A stretch of 64,000 nt of DNA from Ignavibacteriota bacterium (GTDB lineage Bacteria; Bacteroidota; Ignavibacteria; UBA10030; SZUA-254): positions 1 through 64,000 of the forward strand of contig JANYJZ010000027.1 of the NCBI GenBank assembly GCA_025358305.1, read 5' to 3'. The position numbers and the translations under genes were made by a program. Shown here one piece after another: positions 42,492-51,973 of this stretch (positions are counted from its first letter, which is position 1; the number at the start of each line of letters is the position of its first letter). Under the pieces are notes generated by a model. It did no database searches and was not told the origin of the DNA. It saw only the letters and a program-made list of their open reading frames with translations.

Positions 42492-43637
42492 ATGTTCAAA
42501 CGACGTCTCTTCACGCCGGGCCCGACGCCCGTTCCCGAATCCGTCATGCTGAGGATGGCGGAGCCGATGATCCATCACCGCAATCCGGAATTTACCGAGA
42601 TCCTCACGCGGGTGAACCGGAATCTCCAGTACCTCTTCCAGACCGCGGGCCCCGTCCTGACGCTCACCTGCTCCGGCACCGGCGGGGTCGAATCGACGTT
42701 CGTAAGCCTCTTTTCGCCCGGCGACACCGTCATCGCGGTCAACGGCGGCAAGTTCGGCGAGCGCTGGGTCGCCATGCCGCGCGTCTTCGGTTTGAACGCC
42801 GTCGAAGTGAAGGTGGCATGGGGAAGCGCCCCGCAGCCCGCGGAGATCCTCGCGGCCTTGCGCGCACACCCCGAGGCGAAGGCAGTCTATCTCACCCACA
42901 GCGAGACCTCGACGGGAGCGGCGACCGACGTCCGGGCGCTCGCGGCCCTCATCCGGGAGCATTCTCAGGCCCTGGTCTGCGTCGACGGCATTACCGCCAT
43001 CGGCGCGCATGAATTTCGGTTCGACGAGTGGGGCATCGACGTCTGCGTGACCGGTTCTCAGAAGGGCCTCATGATCCCCCCGGGCCTTGCGTTCGTCGCC
43101 CTGAGCGCACGGGCGGTCGAGCGGGTCCGCACTTCCACGATGCCGCGGTTCTACCTTGATCTTCGCAGAGCCCTCGCCGCGTATGAAAAGAACGACACCC
43201 CGTGGACGCCCGCGGCGTCCCTTATCATCGGCGTCGACGCGGCGCTCGAGATGATCCGGACAGAAGGGATCGAACAGGTCTGGCGGCGTCACAAGCGAAT
43301 GGCAACAGCGGTCCGGGCAGGCGTCGAGGCGCTCGGACTGAAGCTCTTTTCCCGGGACGCCTCGTACGCCGTGACGCCGGTGTGGCTGCCGGCCGGCGTG
43401 GAGTGGAAACCCTTTAACGCGCTCCTGAAGAACACGTACGGCATCACCGTCGCCGGAGGCCAGGATGAGTATACCGGCAAGATCTTCCGGATCTCCCATC
43501 TCGGCTACTACGACGAGCTCGACATGGTGACCGTCATTGCGGCCGTCGAGCGGAGTCTTCACGATTGCGGGTGGAAGTGCGAACCGGGAGCCGGCGTGCG
43601 CGCCGTCCAGCGTTCGTTCATGGAAAGCGCCTCATGA
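42492..43637 (+). CDS. Class V aminotransferase (serine-glyoxylate/alanine-glyoxylate type)
   Basis: PLP enzyme of 381 residues. The family N-terminus is LFTPGPTPVPESV; Asp165 in VCVDGITAIG and Lys191 in TGSQKGLMIPPGLAF are the cofactor-binding residues. Members transaminate alanine or serine with glyoxylate or pyruvate, and some act on phosphoserine. The stop codon overlaps the ATG of serA (ATGA), so the two are translationally coupled. This argues that the enzyme serves serine biosynthesis, acting in the place of SerC, as reported for the broad-specificity aminotransferase of methanogens. No canonical serC is in the window. The 381-residue length is normal. Confidence 0.9.
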   Translation: MFKRRLFTPGPTPVPESVMLRMAEPMIHHRNPEFTEILTRVNRNLQYLFQTAGPVLTLTCSGTGGVESTFVSLFSPGDTVIAVNGGKFGERWVAMPRVFGLNAVEVKVAWGSAPQPAEILAALRAHPEAKAVYLTHSETSTGAATDVRALAALIREHSQALVCVDGITAIGAHEFRFDEWGIDVCVTGSQKGLMIPPGLAFVALSARAVERVRTSTMPRFYLDLRRALAAYEKNDTPWTPAASLIIGVDAALEMIRTEGIEQVWRRHKRMATAVRAGVEALGLKLFSRDASYAVTPVWLPAGVEWKPFNALLKNTYGITVAGGQDEYTGKIFRISHLGYYDELDMVTVIAAVERSLHDCGWKCEPGAGVRAVQRSFMESAS

Positions 43638-45235
43638 CCGCCCGGGCCGAAGAGCGTTTCACCGTCCTTATCGCCGACCCGGTCGATCCGCAATGCCAGG
43701 AGATCTTCCGCGCCGCGGGCCTGGACGTCGAATACCGCACGGGGCTCGTACCTGCGGAACTGAAGAAGATCATCGGCACCTTTGACGCTCTCATCGTCCG
43801 GAGCCAGACGAAGGTCACCGCCGACGTCCTGGAGGCGGCGAAGCGGCTGAAGGTCGTCGGCCGCGCCGGGGCAGGCGTCGATAACATCGACGTCGAGACG
43901 GCGACCAGGCAGGGAGTCCTCGTCATGAACACGCCCGGGGGCAACACGATCTCGACGGCGGAGCATACGATGAGCCTCATGCTCGCGCTCGCCCGGAACA
44001 TCCCGCAGGCGAATCGGAGTTTGGTGGAAGGAAAGTGGGACAGAAAGAGTTTTGTCGGAACGGAGCTCTATCAGAAGACCCTCGGCGTGGCAGGCCTGGG
44101 CAAGGTCGGGGCGGAGGTGGCGAAGCGCTCCCTCGCGTTCGGGATGAGTGTCATCGGATACGACCCGATGCTCTCGGCCGAAGCGGCCGCGAAGATGGGG
44201 GTCGAGCTTGTCGATCTTGACGAGCTGTTCCGCCGTTCGGACATCATCACGATCCACACCCCGCTCATCCCGGAAACGAAGAACCTCATTCGCGACGAGA
44301 CGCTCGCAAGGTGCAGGGATGGGGTGCGCATCATCAACTGCGCCCGGGGCGGGATCGTCGATGAGGGGGCTCTCTTGAGGGCCTTGGAAAGCGGCAAGGT
44401 CGCCGGTGCCGCGCTCGACGTCTTTACGCAGGAACCCCCCGGAGCGTCGGCGCTCATCGCGCATCCTCACGTCGTCGCCACGCCGCACTTGGGCGCATCG
44501 ACCGAAGAGGCCCAGGAGAAGGTCGCGATCCAGGTCGCCCACCAGGTCGTCGAGTTCCTCAAAGGCCGAGGCGTCAGCGGATCGGTGAACGCGGGCGTCA
44601 TCGCGCTCGCGATGCGGAAGGAAGTGCGTCCATACCTCGAGCTTGCCAGGAAGATGGGCATCCTTCTCTCCCAGGTGAAGGATGGGACGCTCAAGAGCGT
44701 CCAGGTGAGTGCAAGCGGTCCCGTGATCGGTGAATCGCTTCCCGTCCTCGGTTCGGCGGTCATGCAGGGCTTCTTCGAGCGTAGTCTCAGTGAACCTGTG
44801 AACCTCCTCAATGCGTCGATCATCGCAAAGGACCGCGGCATCCGCCTACAGATGCATCTCGACGAGCGCGACCACCGGTACGGGAACATCCTTTCGGTGG
44901 CCTATACGACCGACCGGGAGGAACGCCGCTGCGCTGGGACCGTCTTCGGTGAGGACGACCCGCGCATCGTGGAGATCGACGGATTTCACTTTGAGGTACG
45001 TCCGGAGGGCAATCTCCTCCTGTATTACAATATCGACCGCCCTGGCATGTTGGCCGCCGTAAGCGCCCTCCTTGCCCGGGCGGGGGTCAACATCGCAGGT
45101 CTCTCCCTTGGCCGGTTCGGCGTCGGGGGGAGGGCTTTGACCATTATTGCTACGGATACTGGCGTTTCTGAGGCACTTTTGAAAGAGATGACCGCCGTCG
45201 AGGGGGTTTCGACGGTGCGGTTCCTCGAACTCTAG
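43634..45235 (+). CDS. serA: D-3-phosphoglycerate dehydrogenase
   Basis: First enzyme of the phosphorylated serine pathway, 533 residues. It has a substrate-binding N-domain, a NAD-binding core with VAGLGKVGAEVAKRSLAFG and the GRAGAGVDNID segment, an intervening ASB domain (about 320-450), and a C-terminal ACT domain (about 455-533: NLLLYYNIDRPGMLAAVSAL), the serine-sensing site in long-form SerA. The catalytic Arg/Glu/His set lies in INCARGGIVDEGAL, the region ending FTQEPPG, and HPHVVATPHLGAS. The start ATG at 43634 overlaps the aminotransferase stop; an upstream in-frame extension inside that gene is not needed. A downstream promoter for the next module begins 70 bases after the stop. Confidence 0.96.
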   Translation: MTARAEERFTVLIADPVDPQCQEIFRAAGLDVEYRTGLVPAELKKIIGTFDALIVRSQTKVTADVLEAAKRLKVVGRAGAGVDNIDVETATRQGVLVMNTPGGNTISTAEHTMSLMLALARNIPQANRSLVEGKWDRKSFVGTELYQKTLGVAGLGKVGAEVAKRSLAFGMSVIGYDPMLSAEAAAKMGVELVDLDELFRRSDIITIHTPLIPETKNLIRDETLARCRDGVRIINCARGGIVDEGALLRALESGKVAGAALDVFTQEPPGASALIAHPHVVATPHLGASTEEAQEKVAIQVAHQVVEFLKGRGVSGSVNAGVIALAMRKEVRPYLELARKMGILLSQVKDGTLKSVQVSASGPVIGESLPVLGSAVMQGFFERSLSEPVNLLNASIIAKDRGIRLQMHLDERDHRYGNILSVAYTTDREERRCAGTVFGEDDPRIVEIDGFHFEVRPEGNLLLYYNIDRPGMLAAVSALLARAGVNIAGLSLGRFGVGGRALTIIATDTGVSEALLKEMTAVEGVSTVRFLEL

Positions 45236-45558
45236 GCTCGCTTCGAGGGAGTCAGGGGAAGGCGCGGGCGGTGGATTTTCCGAACGTCCACTATGCGAAA
45301 ACTTGACAAGATTACATTGTTTCATTATATTGGCCGGTAAGAATGCGACTCATTCCCCAATTAGGTGCGAGGTTCGGATAAACCTTTTCTACAACCTACT
45401 TACATGAAAATACTGGGGCGCACACACGACATTCTACCACTTCTATCGTCTTTTCATCCTCGCGGGATTTCTCCGCACTCTTCCGTTTCTTTGTTGTTAC
45501 CTCTCTTCCGTTGTTCATCCGAGTTTCAAAATCAATCCATACCTGAAAGGATGTAATT
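45236..45558. other. Intergenic region with promoter and long leader
   Basis: About 320 bases between serA and the second TonB receptor. It carries a promoter at 45303-45331 and then about 220 bases of leader that is richer in T and A than coding DNA. A weak hairpin (GTGGA/TCCAC) lies near 45273-45294. I see no convincing gene or riboswitch motif. Confidence 0.5.
45303..45331 (+). promoter_or_regulatory. Predicted promoter of the module 2 operon
   Basis: TTGACA at 45303-45308, a 17-base spacer and TATATT at 45326-45331. It is a near-consensus sigma-70 site, about 220 bases upstream of the TonB receptor start. Confidence 0.7.
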
Positions 45559-48500
45559 ATGCGAAGCCGTGTACTATTTCTACTCGCCTTACTTCTGGTG
45601 CCGGGGCTGCTGTTCGCGCAGGGTACCACGGGTAAGATTAAGGGTGTCGTTACCGACAAGGAGTCCAAAGAGCCACTGATCGGTGCGACCGTGAGCATTC
45701 AGGGCACATCCTACGGTGCGGCGACTGATATCGAAGGTAGCTACGTCATCCTCAACGTGCCGCCGGGTACGTACGTCCTCACCGCGAGTTACGTCGGCTA
45801 TCAGAGCGTCTCGGTGAGCAACATGATCGTGAACACCGGACTGACAACGGAGCGGAATTTCGGGCTTGCCAGTTCGAACGTCGAACTCCAGCCGATCGAG
45901 ATCGTCGCTGAGCGGCCGCTCGTGAATAAGAGCGCGACCAATGCCGTTCGGATCACCACGCGCGAGGATATCGACGCCCTGGCGGTCCGCGGCGTGAACA
46001 ACATCATCGCCCTTTCCCCGGGCGTCGTCCTCCAGGACAACACGGTCTTCATCCGCGGCGGCCGCCAAGACGAAGTCGGCTACTACCTTGAAGGCGTTCC
46101 GATCACCAACGCGATGGTCGGCGGCAGAGCCGTGACCCTCGTCCAGGACGCCATTGAAGAGATCCAGGTCCAGGCCGGCGGGTATAACGCCGAATTCGGC
46201 GGCGCAAACTCCGGCATCGTGCAGTCGCAGCTGAAGTCTGGGACCTCCGTCATGAAGGCGAGCATCCAGTACGCCACGGACAACCTCGGTTTCAAGGGGA
46301 AGAGCAGCGTCTTTGACGGGAAGAAGACTCTCGGATCGTATCAATACGGATCCAACGAGCTCACCGCCACATTGAGCGGCCCGGTCGTCAACGACAAGAT
46401 AAAGTTCTTCGGGCTCTTCAACTACAATTTTAACCGTGATCAGAATCCGCAGCCCTTTCCGGGCATAAGCCTTGGGACGATCCAGGATCCCGTTTCGGGC
46501 GACACGATCCGGATGGAATATCCCGCGGGCCCCGTCTACGGCAATTCTTCGCAGCAGTTCACCTATACCGGGACGCTCACCACGGACCTCAAGCCCATCA
46601 CCTTGCGGTTCAGCGGAACGTATACGGCCGGGACATCCTTCAACGCGTTCAGTGGAGCGAGGGTGGCCGGCAATATCGCCAACATACTGAACACGGGCAG
46701 GATCGAAAAGGTGACTGCCACCAACGGCTCCTTCAGCGCAAAGATCACGCATCTGCTCAATCCCACGACGTACTACGACCTCTCTCTCGGGTACTTCCGC
46801 CAGACGAGCAATACGTTCGATCCTCTCCTTGAAGACGACTTCATGCACTACGGCGATAGTCTGACCAACGCGCAGGCCGGCGTGACGAATTTCGCATCCC
46901 GGTATCTCCGCCCGGTCGGCGCGAAGATCTTCACGTTCGAGTTCAACGCGCCGGGCAACCCCGTGGCCGATTACGTGAAGTTCCGTCGGGAGAACATCTC
47001 GCTCTCCGGCGGCCTGTCGACGCAGATCGGCAGCCAGCACAGCGTGAAGATCGGCGGCGAATACGAGCGCTACACGATGCGGAATTACAGCCTCGGCAAC
47101 GAGGGCGCCTTCGCCATCGCAGGCCTCGTCGCTCAGAACGACCTTCTCGCTGACGGCGATCCGCAGAAGCTCTCGCTGAAACAGATCATGATCAATCGCG
47201 GCGTCAACAACTTCGGCTATGATGTCTTCGGCAACGAGACGGATGCCGAGGGCATCGACGCGCCGAAGCATCCGATCTTCTCGGCCGCCTATATCCAGGA
47301 TAAGGTCGAGTTCAAGGATCTCGTGCTGAACCTCGGCCTGCGCTTTGATTATATCAACAGCGACAGCAAGACGTTCGCTCAGCCGGATTTCCCGGACGCT
47401 ACCATCAACAAGGAAACCGGCGAGATCTATACCGATTATGTCGGTCCGGTCGATTCGGGTCTTGTGAGCGTCTCGTCGTTCAAGTCGGTGAGCCCGAGGA
47501 TCGGCATGTCGTTCCCGGTGACCGACAGAACGGTCTTTCACACGCAGTACGGCAAGTTCGTACAGCAGTCGCGGCTGCGCGACATCTACCAGGGCTACTA
47601 TGCGACAGGTTCGAACATCCGCGGCGGATTCTTCATCCCCGCCCCGGTAGGGTTCGATATCCGTCCGACCCGGACGACGCAGTACGAGATCGGGTTCTCG
47701 CAGCAGATCAGCGATTTCGCGTCGTTCGACATCACCGGCTATTACAAGGACATCCAGGATCAGATCATCTACGAGCAACAGAATACGCGAACCGGATCGA
47801 AGTACGGAGCGTATAACGTCCTGGTCAACGGTGACTTTGCTACGACGAAGGGGGTCGAATTTACCTACAATATGCGCCGGACGAAACGCGTGCAGATGAC
47901 CGGGTCGCTTTCCTTCAACGACGCGCAGGGCACCGGGTCATTCCCGAACTCGAATCGCGGTATCGTGGCATCGCCGATCGACGGTGTGACGATCTTCAAG
48001 CCGAAGTACGTCTCCCCGCTGGAGTTCAACAATACCATCCGCGGATCCGTCAATCTTGATTATCATTTTGGCGTGAACGACGGGCCGACCGCCCTCCAGC
48101 AGTTTGGAGGATCGATGCTCTTCACGTTCAACAGCGGACACCCGTTCACAACCGGGAAGGGCGGCGCCGATCTTGAAGGCGACGCACGCGACCGCCAGCC
48201 CTTGGAACCGCTCAACAGTTCCTCGACCCCGTGGCAGTTCCAGGTCGACCTAAAACTTGACAAATCGTTCTCCCTCATGGATAAGATGAACGCGAATGTG
48301 TACTTGCTCGTAGTGAACCTCTTCGACATGCGCAACATCGAGAACGTCTTCCTGCGCACTGGGACGACGACCGACGACGGGTATCTGAGCGATCCTGCGC
48401 TTGGAGGCCAGCTCCTTCAAAGCTACGGTCAGGATTACGCAAATATGTATAAGGCGGTCAACATCGATTACTACGAGCAGTATCAGAATGCCCCCGGCTT

Positions 48501-48567
48501 GAACACTGTGCCGCTCTTCTTCGGGCCGCCGCGCCAGGTTCGGTTTGGCATCCGGCTGGAGTATTGA
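45559..48567 (+). CDS. TonB-dependent outer-membrane receptor, module 2
   Basis: Receptor of 1002 residues. Signal peptide, then a carboxypeptidase-regulatory-like domain (about 25-110: IKGVVTDKESKEPLIGATVS, GAATDIEGSYVILNVPPGTY), a plug (about 120-230: GVNNIIALSPGVVLQDNTVF, IRGGRQDEVGYYLEGVPI) and a barrel ending GPPRQVRFGIRLEY. Its family is the same as the module 1 receptor but the sequences are well diverged. It has no SusD partner; the cargo protein follows 46 bases downstream. The start ATG follows GAAAGGATG. No substrate can be predicted. The presence of two receptors of this type, each beside a sorting-tail protein, suggests that it is part of a surface-assembly module rather than a simple nutrient porter. 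Confidence 0.92.
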   Translation: MRSRVLFLLALLLVPGLLFAQGTTGKIKGVVTDKESKEPLIGATVSIQGTSYGAATDIEGSYVILNVPPGTYVLTASYVGYQSVSVSNMIVNTGLTTERNFGLASSNVELQPIEIVAERPLVNKSATNAVRITTREDIDALAVRGVNNIIALSPGVVLQDNTVFIRGGRQDEVGYYLEGVPITNAMVGGRAVTLVQDAIEEIQVQAGGYNAEFGGANSGIVQSQLKSGTSVMKASIQYATDNLGFKGKSSVFDGKKTLGSYQYGSNELTATLSGPVVNDKIKFFGLFNYNFNRDQNPQPFPGISLGTIQDPVSGDTIRMEYPAGPVYGNSSQQFTYTGTLTTDLKPITLRFSGTYTAGTSFNAFSGARVAGNIANILNTGRIEKVTATNGSFSAKITHLLNPTTYYDLSLGYFRQTSNTFDPLLEDDFMHYGDSLTNAQAGVTNFASRYLRPVGAKIFTFEFNAPGNPVADYVKFRRENISLSGGLSTQIGSQHSVKIGGEYERYTMRNYSLGNEGAFAIAGLVAQNDLLADGDPQKLSLKQIMINRGVNNFGYDVFGNETDAEGIDAPKHPIFSAAYIQDKVEFKDLVLNLGLRFDYINSDSKTFAQPDFPDATINKETGEIYTDYVGPVDSGLVSVSSFKSVSPRIGMSFPVTDRTVFHTQYGKFVQQSRLRDIYQGYYATGSNIRGGFFIPAPVGFDIRPTRTTQYEIGFSQQISDFASFDITGYYKDIQDQIIYEQQNTRTGSKYGAYNVLVNGDFATTKGVEFTYNMRRTKRVQMTGSLSFNDAQGTGSFPNSNRGIVASPIDGVTIFKPKYVSPLEFNNTIRGSVNLDYHFGVNDGPTALQQFGGSMLFTFNSGHPFTTGKGGADLEGDARDRQPLEPLNSSSTPWQFQVDLKLDKSFSLMDKMNANVYLLVVNLFDMRNIENVFLRTGTTTDDGYLSDPALGGQLLQSYGQDYANMYKAVNIDYYEQYQNAPGLNTVPLFFGPPRQVRFGIRLEY

Positions 48568-48613
48568 TATGCACAGTGACCGAGTCCTCTACTACAACAA
48601 GGAGAGTCTTACC

Positions 48614-51600
48614 ATGAAAATGAGAATCATATCCTTTCTCTGCCTGCTCATGACAGGCCTGTTCGCCCTCCAGGCGGCAGCTGCGGATAATCCGAAGGAT
48701 CGCCGGGGCATCATGAAGGTCACCGGAACACCCGTCAGGACGTATCTCAACATCAATAACATCTCGACGGTCTTCAAGAATGACGGCGTCTCCGACATCG
48801 ACGCTCAGGAGTCAAACTCCGGGTTCGTCTTTCCGAAGGGAAGCCACAAGACCGCCGTGTTCCAGTCTGGGTTCCTCTTCGGCGGCATCGTGGGCGGAGA
48901 GAAGAGGGTCGGCGGTTCCGCGTACCGGACGGGCATGCAGGGGGGAAGGATCCTTCCTGACGGCACGCCGGCTAATCCGGACGCCCCAGACAGCAGGATC
49001 TTCCGCGTCCGTGCGGACGTGAGCCCGTACGAAGACCTGAAGGACAAGATCTCCGATAGTTTCGCGGCGGAGATCGCCGACGAAGGCGGCTCTGCGGACG
49101 GCATACGCGCGCAATACGAGAAGGACTGGAACGAATGGCCTGCCGCACAGGGCGCGCCGTACAAGGACGTTAACCACAACGGCGTTTACGATCCGACGGT
49201 CGACATCCCGGGATTTCCTGGCGCCGACCAAACGATCTGGTATGTCTGCAACGATCTGAACTCGGGCCTGACGACGAACCTCGCAGGCGCGAACCCGATG
49301 GGCATTGAACTCCAGGTCACCGTGTGGGCGTACAACCAGACCGGTGCATTGGGGAACATGCTCTTTCGCAAGTATACGATGATCAACAAAGGAACGAACA
49401 CGATCGACAGCATGTACGTCTCGCAGTTCTCCGACATCGACGACGGAAACTCGACCGACGACTTCGCCGGCTGCGACACGACCACGAGCCTCGGCTTCTG
49501 CTACAACGGGTTCTCTTCGGATGCGACGTACGCACCGCTGCCTCCTCCCGCGGTCGGATTCGACTTTTTCCAGGGACCGGTGGTCGCGTCTGCCGGCGAT
49601 TCCGCTATTTTCAACGGCCAGCGCGTCTACAACAAGAAGAACCTCCCGATGACCGCCTTTGCGTACTTCGCACGCGGCGACGCTACGGTGACGGACCCGA
49701 CGCAGGGCTCGTATGAGGGCACTCTGCAGTGGTATAACTTCATGCGCGGCAGAGTCGGCAAGACGGGAGATATCTTCACCGATCCCGACAACAATCAGAC
49801 GACGTTCGCCCTCGCGGGTGATCCCGTCAAAGGGACCGGATGGCTCGACGGTCAGATCTTGCCGGCGGGTGACCGGCGCATTGTCCTCTCCTCCGGACCG
49901 TTCACGTTTGCGCCGGCAGATACGCAGGAGATCGTGGTTTCAGAGATGGCTGCCGGAGCAATCACGGGCGTCGACCGCCTCACCGCGATCACGCTGCTGA
50001 AGTACTACGACAAGCAGGCACAGCTTGCCTATGATCAGTTCTTCAACATTACGCCTCCTCCCCCGCCGCCGATCATCAGCGCGACCGAGGAAGCGAATTC
50101 CGTCACGCTCAGTTGGGCAGATGACAGGAACAACGTGGCCAACACGGAAAAATACGACCGGAACGGCTACAAGTTCGAGGGATATAACGTCTACCAGCTC
50201 CCGTCGGCCACTGCCACGAAGGACCTGGCGCGGCGGATCGCAACGTTCGATCTCAATAACGGGATCACGACCATCACCGACACCGACTTCGACGCGCTGG
50301 CGGGCGGGTTCGTGACAAGACCGGTCCAGTTCGGCACGGACGGTGGGATCGTACGGTATCTGAAGGTGACGAACGACATCTTCAAGGGTCGCCCGCTCAT
50401 CAATGGCATCAAGTACTACTTTGCCGTGACCGCCTACGGGTTCAATCCCGCGGACGGCCTGTTCGAGCAGGGCCTCGCCAGGGTGAAGGAAAACGCCCTC
50501 CGCGTCATTACCGTGGTTCCACACAGCGTCAACCCGGGCATCGTCTATCCGGATGGCCAGTCGGGCTCGACCGTGGCGAGTACGCACGTCACCGGCTCGT
50601 CCGACGGAAGCGTCACGCCGCTCATCCTCAATGCGGATAAGCTCACCGGTCTGACGTACAAGGTCTGGTTCGACACGGTCGGTGGCCAGATGGCGTGGAA
50701 CCTCTCGCGCGCGAACGCAAACGGCACGATCGACACGCTCTTGCGTCGTCAGCAGGACCAGTCGGGCGCGGATACGAACGCGGTCGTTGACGGCATGCTC
50801 ATCAAGGTCAACGGGCCTGCACTCACGTTTAAGAACTTCGAGGTCGTGGCGAACGCCTCAGGCCCGCTCGTTCCGTCCGAGGGCGGTGCGGCGGACTTTG
50901 CCGGGTTCCCGTCTGCCACGCCGACCTCCCGGCAGCAGACGACGGGACAACGCTGGCTCTTCCATACTGGCGATAATGGGACGAGGGGCGATTACGCCTC
51001 GTTCCTCGCCCGCACGACGAGAGACGGTAGTCACTGGCCCGACATCATTCCGTTTGATTTCGAAATGCGCTTCACGGCCGCGGGATCCATGGGCGTCGAC
51101 TTCAATCTCGGCACCAAATTTCCGCTTCCATTCGAGTTATGGAACATCGGGAGCAACACCCCGAACGATCCGGCCGACGACTACCAGCTGATCGGATATG
51201 ACCTCGATAATGGTGCCGACGGGACGTACAATCTTGAGAGTTATGGTGCGAATGACCATACCGTCTCAAGCGGTGACAACGATCCGTACACCGACTGGAT
51301 CTACTGGTTCCGTCCGCAGGATCAATCACCTGGCCGCGCGGGTTATCTCGCGTCCGAAGCGGAGCTGAACGCAGGGACGTACGACGGTTCCCGCGAAACG
51401 GAGATCATGGCCCGGACGGTCCTTGTCGCATGGAACGGCGGCTCGGCGCCACCGTTCGCTAATCCGCTCCCTGAGGTGGGAACGATCTTCCGGATCACGA
51501 GTACAAAGCCGAATACGCTCGCTGACACGTTCTCGTTCGTCGCGCCGAAGCCGACGTTCGACGCCTCGAAGGCGAAGGACGACATCAAGCTTATCAACGT

Positions 51601-51901
51601 CTTCCCGAACCCCTACTACGGCGTCAACACGGAAGAGCTGAACAAGTACCAGCGCTTCGTGACATTCTCCCATCTGCCGGAAAAGGCGACGATTCGCATC
51701 TTCAACCTTGCAGGCGTGCTTGTTCGGACGGTGGAGAAAACGACTGCCGGACAATATCAGCGCTGGGATCTCTCGAACGAATCGGGTCTTCCGGTTGCCA
51801 GTGGGCTGTATATCGCATACATCGAAATGCCAGACGTTGGCGAAACCAAGATCATCAAGCTCTCGATCATCCAAGAGCGCCAAATCCTTGATCGATTTTA
51901 A
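48614..51901 (+). CDS. Large secreted protein with sorting-type C-terminus, module 2
   Basis: Secreted protein of 1095 residues. Signal peptide (MKMRIISFLCLLMTGLFALQ, ending AAA-ADN), then a family-specific region (TYLNINNISTVFKNDGVSD, GFLFGGIVGGEKRVGGSAYR) that parallels the 'GPW.GGI.NGVRKVSEG' region of the two other cargo proteins. A fibronectin-III-like domain (about 500-620: NSVTLSWADDRNNVANTEKY), a second beta-rich stretch and a C-terminal sorting-type domain (VFPNPYYGVNTEELNKYQRF ... LPVASGLYIAYIEM) follow. The tail ends with an extra KLSIIQERQILDRF. ATG at 48614 is chosen because it opens the signal peptide with AAGGAG upstream. No enzyme motif is visible. It sits between a TonB receptor and a PorV barrel, as does the module 1 cargo. 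Confidence 0.72.
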   Translation: MKMRIISFLCLLMTGLFALQAAAADNPKDRRGIMKVTGTPVRTYLNINNISTVFKNDGVSDIDAQESNSGFVFPKGSHKTAVFQSGFLFGGIVGGEKRVGGSAYRTGMQGGRILPDGTPANPDAPDSRIFRVRADVSPYEDLKDKISDSFAAEIADEGGSADGIRAQYEKDWNEWPAAQGAPYKDVNHNGVYDPTVDIPGFPGADQTIWYVCNDLNSGLTTNLAGANPMGIELQVTVWAYNQTGALGNMLFRKYTMINKGTNTIDSMYVSQFSDIDDGNSTDDFAGCDTTTSLGFCYNGFSSDATYAPLPPPAVGFDFFQGPVVASAGDSAIFNGQRVYNKKNLPMTAFAYFARGDATVTDPTQGSYEGTLQWYNFMRGRVGKTGDIFTDPDNNQTTFALAGDPVKGTGWLDGQILPAGDRRIVLSSGPFTFAPADTQEIVVSEMAAGAITGVDRLTAITLLKYYDKQAQLAYDQFFNITPPPPPPIISATEEANSVTLSWADDRNNVANTEKYDRNGYKFEGYNVYQLPSATATKDLARRIATFDLNNGITTITDTDFDALAGGFVTRPVQFGTDGGIVRYLKVTNDIFKGRPLINGIKYYFAVTAYGFNPADGLFEQGLARVKENALRVITVVPHSVNPGIVYPDGQSGSTVASTHVTGSSDGSVTPLILNADKLTGLTYKVWFDTVGGQMAWNLSRANANGTIDTLLRRQQDQSGADTNAVVDGMLIKVNGPALTFKNFEVVANASGPLVPSEGGAADFAGFPSATPTSRQQTTGQRWLFHTGDNGTRGDYASFLARTTRDGSHWPDIIPFDFEMRFTAAGSMGVDFNLGTKFPLPFELWNIGSNTPNDPADDYQLIGYDLDNGADGTYNLESYGANDHTVSSGDNDPYTDWIYWFRPQDQSPGRAGYLASEAELNAGTYDGSRETEIMARTVLVAWNGGSAPPFANPLPEVGTIFRITSTKPNTLADTFSFVAPKPTFDASKAKDDIKLINVFPNPYYGVNTEELNKYQRFVTFSHLPEKATIRIFNLAGVLVRTVEKTTAGQYQRWDLSNESGLPVASGLYIAYIEMPDVGETKIIKLSIIQERQILDRF

Positions 51902-51973
51902 GGCGAGGACCATATGACCAACCACGCCAAACGAACATTTTCGATGTTGACCCTTAATGACAAGGAGCACATT

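Noticed and set aside
45365-45556. Possible 63-residue protein in the module 2 leader
   Set aside because: No ribosome binding site, and the sequence has no domain or signal peptide. More likely leader RNA.
45589-47778. Long minus-strand open frame of 729 codons
   Set aside because: Antisense to the module 2 TonB receptor and without recognisable motifs.
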